DNA from: Dyella_A sp035685805
GTDB lineage: Bacteria > Pseudomonadota > Gammaproteobacteria > Xanthomonadales > Rhodanobacteraceae
Direction of reading: 5' to 3'
DNA: 64,000 nucleotides
Assembly: GCF_035685805.1 (NCBI RefSeq)
Contig: NZ_DASSAB010000006.1
Coordinates: 1 to 64,000, forward strand
Program-made: the position numbers and the translations under genes
Shown here: positions 57,217-64,000 of the stretch, one piece after another
Numbering within the stretch: position 1 is the first letter of the stretch
Layout: each line of letters starts with the position of its first letter
The notes under the pieces: model-generated
Told to the model about the DNA's origin: nothing
The model's input: only the letters and a program-made list of their open reading frames with translations
The model's database searches: none

Positions 57217-60093
57217 TCAACGGCGGGCCAGCGCTGCGCGCAGGGCCTTGAGGTATTGGCCGGGGTCGGCATGGCTGCGGACGAACTCCACAGCGCGTTC
57301 GCGCTGGCGTTCCAGAGCAGCTGTGTCGGCTGCAAGTTTTTGTGCAGTCGCCTTGACCTGGGCAGGCTCGCAGTACACCGCTGCGTCCCCGTAAAGCGCC
57401 GCGTAACGGCTGGGAAGCAGCACAACGCAGCCAGCCGCGAACGCCTCCAACACCGCACGCGAAGGCATCGGTGGGGACGAGGGGTCATCAAACAGCACGA
57501 AAAAGTCGCACGAGGCCAGGAACGCCTCGTGCGACAACTCGCTCTCGCTATGGAAGCTCCAGTTCTGCGGCAACACGGTGGAACCCAGCGCGGACTCGCA
57601 GGCGGCCCGGCCGCCCATCAGGCGGACCTGAAAGCCCGGCTCGTCCGGATAAGCCGCCATGAGTTGATCGAATGCGGCGGGATAGCCGGGGCCGCTCGTG
57701 TCGGTGATCCGCCCGAGCACCAGAGGACGCCCGGACACGCGGCGCGGTAGACGCGGTGCACTGCTGCCGCCGACTGCCGGCGGCAGTACTTCATCATTTA
57801 CAGCTGCTGGGGGAAGCAGTTCACGCAGTTCCTTGCGCAAATTGTCCGAGACCGTCGCCCAGCGCGGCCGGACCCCGGTGATCGCCTGGGCGTGGCGGTG
57901 GCAGAGCGACGGCTCGTACCAGCAGCGCCCTTCTCCATCGCGCGGCGGCGCACCTGCTACCACCAGCAGCTGCTGCACCTCCAGTGAAAGCGGCCGGGCA
58001 TCGATGAACTGCAGCACCGAGGGGTCGCGAACGAGCAGGAGTTCCACGGTGGATGCATCGGTAGTGAGCACTTCGGCGAAGTGCCCCTCGTCGAGGGCCG
58101 CCTGCAGCGGGCTCCAGAAAGGCTGCATCTCCACTCGCTCCATGTCACGGAACGACTCCACGTGCAGCAGACCCACGCGCATGCCGTCGGCCCGGCACGC
58201 CTGTGCTTCTTCAAGAAGTGCCCGGGTGGCTTCCTGGCCGTGGCGCAGGTCGCCGACGAACACGATATCGAAATGGGCGCGGGCGAGGGCGTCGTCGCCC
58301 TGCTGCGTGAGAAGGAACCTCAGGGGCGCCTGGAAAGGTCGCTTCTCCATGCGTGCAGGAGTAAGCAGCGGCGTGCCGCGCAGACGGTGAGAGCGATGCC
58401 AGTGCTCGTAGCTGCGCCGATAGGCAGCGCGTGACGGGTGCCGCCAGCCCGCCTTGAACTCCTCCCGGGACAGCGAGCCGGTCGAGAGACGGATCATCGA
58501 CAGGTTCTGCTCGACGATGCGGAAGGCATCGGCGCCGAACGCGGAACGGATGCGCAGTGCGAACTCGGTATCTGCGCCCTTGCGCACGTTGTCGAAGTAG
58601 CCGACGCGCTGACGCACCAGCTCGCGGCGGAACATCATCGATGACGCATTCTCGCGCTGCGCCAGCACGCCGGGCAGGCAGAAGACGAGATCAGGCGTGG
58701 TGCGCAGGGCACGGCTGGTGGTGTAGACCAGGTTGTTGTCCGCGACCATCGCCTGAACCTGCATTTCGATGCGTCGCGGATGGTTCCAGTCGTCCGAGTC
58801 CAGGAACGTCATGAACTCGCCCCTCGCCTCGTCCATGCCAGTGTTGCGCGCCATGTAGGTTCCGCCATTGACCGGCTGCCGGATTACCCGGATCCGCTCA
58901 TCCATGCTCGCCACCTGGTCGAGCCAGGTAGAAAATTCCTCTGGCGAGCAGTCATCGATAACGAGAATCTCGATGTTGCGATACGACTGCACTAGCAGCG
59001 ACTGCACCGCCGTCAACAGGCCCGGGCCCGGCTTCCAGGACGACACCACGATGCTCACCAGCGGCCCGGTCTCCACGCTCGTGCCAGGAACGCAACGGAG
59101 CCGATCGAAAGGATCCGTGTCGTTCGAGGCCTCGGCCAGCGTGAGCGGCTCCAGCCCACAATTCACGAAGTTCTCGTTGAACAGTGCCAGCCACTTTTCA
59201 TGGTCCTTGTAGGGACTGGCGGTGAAAGGGTTGAGCAGGTCGGCGCGCATGTGCCCGAGCTCCGAACCGGCGTGGCGCACCCTGCGAAGCAACTCTTCGG
59301 CAAGCTTGAACTCGCCCAGCTGATAGGCGATCGCCTGGAAGACTCGCGCATGCGTATGCGGCGGCCGGATGGCACCCGGGCCGTGAAGCACGTACATCGA
59401 GCGGTACAGGGTCAGCGCATTGAGCCGGTCGTCGGCCAGAAGATCCTGCAACGCCATCACCCGTGCCAGGCGAAGCGCCCATTCCAGCTCCAGCGTGGCG
59501 AGAGCCGCCAGCGCCAGCTTCTCGGTTTCCCGATGACGATACCTCGCCAACCAGCCCTCGATCTGCTCCTGGCTGTAGCGGCCACCGGAGGCGCGCCATG
59601 CAAGAAGCTCGCGCCCGCTGATGGAGCCATTGCGCAGGATGGTCCCGTCGAGCCAGCGGTGGTCCGGCATGTCCTCGGCAATCTCGAGATAGGTGGAGAT
59701 CAGGCGGTTGTCCATCCCGCCGGGAACGGCAGATCCGTTGGCGGAGGCAATTCCGGACGCGCCGGCCACCGGCTGTGCATTGCCGCCACCAGCATCAGCG
59801 TGCTCGATCGCCACCCGGCCATGCTGCCGATTTTGCTTTGTCAGGAACCGGGTCTGCTCTCCCAGCTCAAGCAACAGCCGCTGCGCAGCTACGCGCGAGC
59901 GTCGCGCCGCGAAAAGGGCGATCGCACCACCCGATACGACCAGCGAAAACAGCATCCACGCCGCGCCCACCCACTGCTGCAGGACGAGGCATGCCACACC
60001 GGCGGCGCTGTTCAGTCCCAACCAGGCCATCGCCAAGGCCTCGATCGTCGAGACGGCGCGTCGACATCTGGCGAGCAGGGATGAATGAGTCAA
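57217..60093 (-). CDS. Giant glycosyltransferase: two membrane helices, GT2 and a second GT-like domain
   Basis: About 958 residues from a TTG start preceded by GGAAG. Residues about 14-60 hold two hydrophobic helices. A helical (TPR-like) region follows, then a GT2 domain at about 345-600 (VSIVVSSWKPGPGL, VIDDCSPEEF, FLDSDDWNHP). The C-terminal 300 residues look like a GT-B-type domain (PLVLGRITDTSGPGYPAAFD, FASCDFFVLFDD, AVLEAFAAGCVVLLPSRYA). Alternative starts: ATG at 60030 or at 60243 (the latter would overlap the neighbour). Probably builds the polysaccharide repeat; substrates unknown. Confidence 0.83.
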   Translation of the reverse strand: MTHSSLLARCRRAVSTIEALAMAWLGLNSAAGVACLVLQQWVGAAWMLFSLVVSGGAIALFAARRSRVAAQRLLLELGEQTRFLTKQNRQHGRVAIEHADAGGGNAQPVAGASGIASANGSAVPGGMDNRLISTYLEIAEDMPDHRWLDGTILRNGSISGRELLAWRASGGRYSQEQIEGWLARYRHRETEKLALAALATLELEWALRLARVMALQDLLADDRLNALTLYRSMYVLHGPGAIRPPHTHARVFQAIAYQLGEFKLAEELLRRVRHAGSELGHMRADLLNPFTASPYKDHEKWLALFNENFVNCGLEPLTLAEASNDTDPFDRLRCVPGTSVETGPLVSIVVSSWKPGPGLLTAVQSLLVQSYRNIEILVIDDCSPEEFSTWLDQVASMDERIRVIRQPVNGGTYMARNTGMDEARGEFMTFLDSDDWNHPRRIEMQVQAMVADNNLVYTTSRALRTTPDLVFCLPGVLAQRENASSMMFRRELVRQRVGYFDNVRKGADTEFALRIRSAFGADAFRIVEQNLSMIRLSTGSLSREEFKAGWRHPSRAAYRRSYEHWHRSHRLRGTPLLTPARMEKRPFQAPLRFLLTQQGDDALARAHFDIVFVGDLRHGQEATRALLEEAQACRADGMRVGLLHVESFRDMERVEMQPFWSPLQAALDEGHFAEVLTTDASTVELLLVRDPSVLQFIDARPLSLEVQQLLVVAGAPPRDGEGRCWYEPSLCHRHAQAITGVRPRWATVSDNLRKELRELLPPAAVNDEVLPPAVGGSSAPRLPRRVSGRPLVLGRITDTSGPGYPAAFDQLMAAYPDEPGFQVRLMGGRAACESALGSTVLPQNWSFHSESELSHEAFLASCDFFVLFDDPSSPPMPSRAVLEAFAAGCVVLLPSRYAALYGDAAVYCEPAQVKATAQKLAADTAALERQRERAVEFVRSHADPGQYLKALRAALARR

Positions 60094-60155
60094 TGTGGTC
60101 GCTTCCGTAAGCAATGAAGGGAGGTGCCGCGTGCGGGTGCGGCGCGAACGTGGGT

Positions 60156-61403
60156 TCAGTCGAGCACGCGCTGAAACTCGATCGAGCTTGTGCGCGATGC
60201 GAGATGCGCAGGATCGCCAACGCCCGGCAACTCGCTTTTCCAACGCCGCATGATGGTTTTCTCGTCTTTGCGATTGGCGTCGTCAACAACTACCAGTGCG
60301 CGATCACTCAGGTAATCGCCGAGCAACGGGAGCGCGGGGTAGCGCGCCAGCGGACCGGTGGCAGACGGCGGACCATCGACGATCAGCACGTCAATGTGGC
60401 GCAGGTCGTTCCACTGGGCTGCGTCGTACCAGAGGAACTGCTCGTCCCCGATCGGATGAGGTACCAGCGATGCCAGGCGCACGTCGACGATGTTTTCCAG
60501 GCCATGTGCTGCCACGGCACGACGCGTCGCGGACGCGTATTCGGCCTCGTGGTCGAGCGATACCAACCGTCCTTTGCCGTTGGCAGCCAGGGCATAGGCG
60601 AGCCAGATGGTAGAGGTGCCGCTGCCGCATTCGACCACGAGCTCCGGCTTTCGCTGGAGGATCGTCGTGACGAGCGACAGCATGCTCGACGGCTCCATCG
60701 CCCAGCCGCCGAGCAAAGGAACCGTAGTAACGAGGTCGAACAACTGCATCAGCTGAAGCATCGCTTCGGTTTCGTGCAGCGTCTCGGTCCTGCTGCGGCC
60801 TATCTCGCTTACTACCTTGCTCTGTACGAGCTCCAGCGTGGACGCCGTGCCGTCGCGTGACTTCACGACCTCCGTGATGGTTGCAGCACTCTTTTCGTCC
60901 ACGTGCTTGACCAGCCGGCGGGACTCCTTCTGGGCATCAGCGATGGAGGCAACCATGCTGTCCACCCGCTCGCTCAGCTGCCGAAAGGCACCCAGGACAA
61001 AGTGCTGCCCATCAGCACTCTGGCGGGACGACGCGCGCGCCGTCTCCTCCAGTCGCTGAAGTTGTGCACGCAACTCGACTTGTTGCTGGGCCAGAGAGGC
61101 GTGCAGCGCCTTGATGTCTGAAAGCAGCCGCGCCTGGCTTTCCTGCGCGGCCTCGACCCGCTTGAACTGCTTACCCACGGCGCGGCTGTATTCGCGCGAC
61201 TGACCGGCAAGGTGCCGGACCAGGTCGGTCAGCGCCACGACATGCCGGTAGGTGACAAGGACAACCAGCAGGACACAGCCTGCCAGCGCCAGCCAGCCCG
61301 CCGCTGTCACCAGCGGCTGCTGTTTGAGCGTCCCCGCGGCGACGGACGCCAGCCCGGCGACGGTCAACGCAAGCGCCAGCGCGAGCTTGGGTGTGAGTTT
61401 CAT
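60156..61403 (-). CDS. Membrane-anchored coiled-coil protein with C-terminal SAM methyltransferase domain
   Basis: A 415-residue protein. Two helices lie at about 7-25 and 31-52, then a long heptad-rich coiled coil (about 60-200, including EAAQESQARLLSDIKALHASL and QLRAQLQRLEETAR), and a class I methyltransferase-like domain (about 235-415) with VVECGSGTSTIWLAYAL as motif I, LVSLDHEAEYA and IDVLIVDGPP. Domain order (coil then transferase) is unusual. In E. coli O9a, WbdD uses a coiled coil plus methyltransferase/kinase to end and measure O-antigen chains; a similar ruler role is possible. Between two giant glycosyltransferases in a minus-strand operon. Confidence 0.83.
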   Translation of the reverse strand: MKLTPKLALALALTVAGLASVAAGTLKQQPLVTAAGWLALAGCVLLVVLVTYRHVVALTDLVRHLAGQSREYSRAVGKQFKRVEAAQESQARLLSDIKALHASLAQQQVELRAQLQRLEETARASSRQSADGQHFVLGAFRQLSERVDSMVASIADAQKESRRLVKHVDEKSAATITEVVKSRDGTASTLELVQSKVVSEIGRSRTETLHETEAMLQLMQLFDLVTTVPLLGGWAMEPSSMLSLVTTILQRKPELVVECGSGTSTIWLAYALAANGKGRLVSLDHEAEYASATRRAVAAHGLENIVDVRLASLVPHPIGDEQFLWYDAAQWNDLRHIDVLIVDGPPSATGPLARYPALPLLGDYLSDRALVVVDDANRKDEKTIMRRWKSELPGVGDPAHLASRTSSIEFQRVLD

Positions 61404-61506
61404 GGTGACGAGGCCTTTTGAAGCGCGGACAGCTGTTGGGCTCCGGACGCAGGAGCGGGTGAACAAACCTGCGCATGATATCGCGACACGACTTTCATCG
61501 GCTTGG

Positions 61507-63585
61507 CTACAGGAACGCAACCGAGGCGATCGCCTCGGCGCCACCGACACATCGTGATGAAACGCCCGCCTCCGCCTCGCGGATCTGCCACGTATGGAAT
61601 GCGGGATCGGCAGCGCGAAAGCGCACGAAATTGAACGGATCGGTCGACAGTACCGTCCACCCATGCTCCATCGCCCTGCGCAGGAACGCGCTATCGGTAC
61701 CGCGCCTGCGATCCTCGGGGAATGGTGTGGCCTCGAGCACACGTCGATGGCCAACCAGGGTCGCCCCGGCGATGCCAGTGTTGCGGGTATCCACGAGGCG
61801 ACGCAGCACATTCGCCCGCGCGGCCCAGCGCTCGTCCCAATGCAGCTCGCCCGACTGCTCGTACCAGGAGAAGGCCCGCGGCTTGCCGGCAATATCGAAG
61901 TCGACAGCGCGCCGGTAGAGCATGAAGTCCGACAGGTAGTGGGGGCCGTAGAAATCATCGTCGTCCCACTTCGCCCAGTACGGCGCATCGGTATGGGCGA
62001 AAGCGAGGTTCAGGCAGGCGCCCAGCCCCCATTGCTCCCCCATCTGCAGCACCGTCACGCGTTCCCCGGGACGCACGTGATCACGAAGCGCCTGAACATC
62101 AGCTTCGTTGCGGTGCACGACGATCACCAGTTCCTTTGCGGGGTAGCGGTCGGCTCGAAACCGCTCCAGGCAGGCGACAAGCAAGTCGGGGCGCCGCGAA
62201 ACAAGCAGGCATGCGACTGTCGGGATATCGGTCACCGGCTTCGCAGCCAGTCCCAGCGTCCTGGCGATCTGCTCCAGTCGGTGTCCGATGCAGTCACCGG
62301 ACAAAACCTGTCGGACCTGCAGATGCGCCGCCCGCGCCCTTTCCAGCGTGCTCGTGTCTGCGGCCTCCCAGGCTTGGCGTAACTCGGGACTGGTCTCCGG
62401 ATCGAGCACCAGCGCACCGCACGCCCTGGCCTGGATCGCACGCGCCGCATCAGCGCCTGTCGCCGAAAACGCCTCGGCACCCACCAGGCGAAGCAGCGCT
62501 GCGCGATCGGCACCGCTAATGGACCCCACCGCGCACGTGGCGAGCTGGCTCGACGTCTCGAGCGCCGATTCGGTGACGGCCCAGCGGCTGTCCGTGAGCA
62601 ACAGCCGGTCCCGCAGTGGCGCAAGGAATGGCGGTAGATCCTGCGCCGCTACGCTGGCCTCCAGATCGTCCGACAGAACGCAGCGGCGTGCGAACCGGGC
62701 CGCTTTGAGCAACGCGGGCACCGTGACCGGGTTGTACAGCTTCGGCTGTACGGCTGGCGCCAGCCGTTCGACCGTGTGGGCGCCGGCCGCTTCCACGCTG
62801 CCTTCGGCGGCTGCGGGTGCGCAAGCGAATGCAGCGTCCACCAGCGCTCGCAGGTGGCTATCTATCGCGCTGTCCGCTGCACCAGTCGTCAGCTTCCAGC
62901 AGGCGGAAGGGATACCGCGGCGGCGCGCCTCGCGCAACAGCGACGTCAGTTCCTCGATGGCCGCGGGGTCGCCAGCGAAGGCTGGCGACCAGGCGTGGGA
63001 CGGATGCAGCGATCCTGCTTCGAGCAGCAGAAAGTCAAAGGCAGCCGTAGCCAGCTGGTCCCGCCAGCCCGGCCGGTCCAGCGCCGTGACGGCGGCGTCG
63101 AAGGCCAGATCGCGGTGGAGCTCTCCGCTGCCGATCAAGGCGATGCGCCAGCGAGCAGCCCGTGCATCGTCAGCCGCCGTGGGAGGCCGGACAGAGCCGT
63201 TGGTCGCCGGCATGGCGAATGCGGCGTGCAGCTCCGGCATCACCGCCGCGAGATCGATGCGGCGAAACACGCCTGTATCAGTAACCGGAGTCGAAGCAGG
63301 GTCTGCCAGCGCATCCGCGGGCAGGCAGCCGATGAACTGCGCCGCGCTACCGGCCCACATCGTCGGACTGCGGGTGGCGAGCAGCGGTGCCGTGGATGCT
63401 GCCGCGACGCGAGGCCGCAGCGCGCGGCGCAACCGGGCAAGCGCTCGCCACCACACGCTGCCCTTGATCCGGGCAAGTTCGTGTTCGGCTCGGTCGGCTC
63501 GTTGCCGCGCAGCCTCCAGATGCCGCTCCAGGTCATCGATGCGGCGATGCGCCTGCCGCCTTGCGCGCTCGACCGGCTCAGACAT
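61507..63585 (-). CDS. Large glycosyltransferase with N-terminal coiled coil and C-terminal GT-A domain
   Basis: A 692-residue protein. Residues 1-45 are a charged coiled coil (RRIDDLERHLEAARQRADRAEHEL), followed by KGSVWWRALARLRRALRP, a motif common in O-antigen-cluster glycosyltransferases. The middle 400 residues show no clear family. The last 230 form a GT2-like domain (VACLLVSRRPDLLVACLER, VIVVHRNEADV, YWAKWDDDDFYGPHYL as metal-binding acidic motif, RRRGTDSAFLRRA). The start overlaps the end of the upstream gene by eight bases. Acceptor and donor unknown. Confidence 0.83.
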   Translation of the reverse strand: MSEPVERARRQAHRRIDDLERHLEAARQRADRAEHELARIKGSVWWRALARLRRALRPRVAAASTAPLLATRSPTMWAGSAAQFIGCLPADALADPASTPVTDTGVFRRIDLAAVMPELHAAFAMPATNGSVRPPTAADDARAARWRIALIGSGELHRDLAFDAAVTALDRPGWRDQLATAAFDFLLLEAGSLHPSHAWSPAFAGDPAAIEELTSLLREARRRGIPSACWKLTTGAADSAIDSHLRALVDAAFACAPAAAEGSVEAAGAHTVERLAPAVQPKLYNPVTVPALLKAARFARRCVLSDDLEASVAAQDLPPFLAPLRDRLLLTDSRWAVTESALETSSQLATCAVGSISGADRAALLRLVGAEAFSATGADAARAIQARACGALVLDPETSPELRQAWEAADTSTLERARAAHLQVRQVLSGDCIGHRLEQIARTLGLAAKPVTDIPTVACLLVSRRPDLLVACLERFRADRYPAKELVIVVHRNEADVQALRDHVRPGERVTVLQMGEQWGLGACLNLAFAHTDAPYWAKWDDDDFYGPHYLSDFMLYRRAVDFDIAGKPRAFSWYEQSGELHWDERWAARANVLRRLVDTRNTGIAGATLVGHRRVLEATPFPEDRRRGTDSAFLRRAMEHGWTVLSTDPFNFVRFRAADPAFHTWQIREAEAGVSSRCVGGAEAIASVAFL

Positions 63586-64000
63586 GACCCGGCTCCACGC
63601 CCAGGCGATTTCCGCCAGCTGCGGGCCGCGGTGAGGTCGCGTCGACGCCGATCTGCCACTGGCATGGATCGAGCTCCGCGCCGAGGATGCTCCAGAGCCG
63701 CTGCGCATCGGATTGAGTAGCGAGCGCCACCGTAACGCGCGGCAGCCGCCGGGAGAGCAACTTCACCCACCCGGTACTGCCGTCGGCGGCACGCAGGTCG
63801 GAGGAGCGGGGCTGGATCTTCACGCGGCGCACCGGAGCGTGCTCGGCCAACACCTCGCAAAGCCCGGCACCGGGTGCCTGCACCCTCAACTCACCGTATG
63901 TGTTCTGCTCCAGCAGATCACGCAGATCCCCCACTCCACCGTGCAGGAGCTGCAGCGGCCCCCACTCGCTGAAGCTGCGCGTTGTATCCGTGCCGCAGAG
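63578..64000 (-). CDS. C-terminal fragment of a gene running off the right edge, function unknown
   Basis: The frame is open from the window edge to the stop at 63578, giving about 140 visible residues; the real start is outside. It contains mixed alpha/beta sequence (GVGDLRDLLEQNTYGELRVQ, SSDLRAADGSTGWVKLLSRR) with no motif I recognise. It overlaps the downstream glycosyltransferase by eight bases, so it belongs to the same operon. Confidence 0.6.
   Translation of the reverse strand, partial: LCGTDTTRSFSEWGPLQLLHGGVGDLRDLLEQNTYGELRVQAPGAGLCEVLAEHAPVRRVKIQPRSSDLRAADGSTGWVKLLSRRLPRVTVALATQSDAQRLWSILGAELDPCQWQIGVDATSPRPAAGGNRLGVEPGHV

Noticed and set aside
55664..57394. 576-codon plus-strand frame
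   Set aside because: Antisense to the nucleotide-sugar dehydrogenase, His/Asp/Val-rich, no motif.

Overview
The window is high-GC DNA (about two thirds G+C by eye) from what is probably a gammaproteobacterium of the order Xanthomonadales, perhaps a Rhodanobacteraceae-like genus. The grounds are protein-level resemblance (FadE, MetJ, Hsp33, GTP-type PEP carboxykinase, many GGDEF/EAL and hybrid-kinase proteins) and a surface-polysaccharide locus abutting etfA, as known in Xanthomonas. The genus is inference. I saw no rRNA, tRNA, CRISPR array, transposase or integrase.

Layout. 1-3631: end of an M20 peptidase, prfC and a CPBP membrane protease. 3720-9788: a four-gene signalling operon (CHASE3-GAF hybrid kinase with three receiver domains, CheR, one-domain CheB, receiver-GGDEF cyclase). 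9800-10276: a frameshifted hotdog-fold thioesterase relic. 10354-14468: fadE and an alpha/beta hydrolase, divergent from a TetR regulator, with a repeated decamer between them. 14596-19407: pckG, an ECF sigma/anti-sigma-like/DUF4097 operon and an exported protein. 19648-30381: a dual-GAF GGDEF-EAL protein, hslO, mtgA, a GtrB-type glycosyltransferase, a CBS protein, a transporter, a GMC oxidoreductase and a serine hydrolase. 30456-36810 (minus): a TonB-like protein, a MetJ repressor fused to a histone-H1-like Lys/Ala tail, gcvH, gcvT, an AlkB-like dioxygenase and an amidase.

36985-43425 carries the electron-transfer-flavoprotein module (ETF-QO and etfBA), interrupted by a methyltransferase and a two-domain glycosyltransferase. 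From 43624 to the right edge lies a surface-polysaccharide locus. Its plus-strand operon has an epimerase, ATP-grasp enzyme, HAD hydrolase, NeuD-type acyltransferase, glycosyltransferase, WecE-type aminotransferase, flippase-like membrane protein, sulfotransferase-like protein and a GT-C-like membrane protein. Its minus-strand block has an OafA-type acyltransferase, a lipoprotein, a nucleotide-sugar dehydrogenase, two very large glycosyltransferases, a coiled-coil membrane-anchored methyltransferase and a truncated gene. The block around 50.3-55.9 kb is visibly poorer in G+C, suggesting recent acquisition.

The most unusual single object is the MetJ-H1 fusion at 31793-32356: a methionine-repressor DNA-binding domain in frame with a long KKAA-type tail that has its own internal ATG and Shine-Dalgarno-like sequence. 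A perfect met-box octamer lies upstream. Next in interest are the CheR/CheB-hybrid-kinase-cyclase operon, the ATP-grasp/HAD sugar operon, and the coiled-coil methyltransferase that could act as a chain-length ruler.
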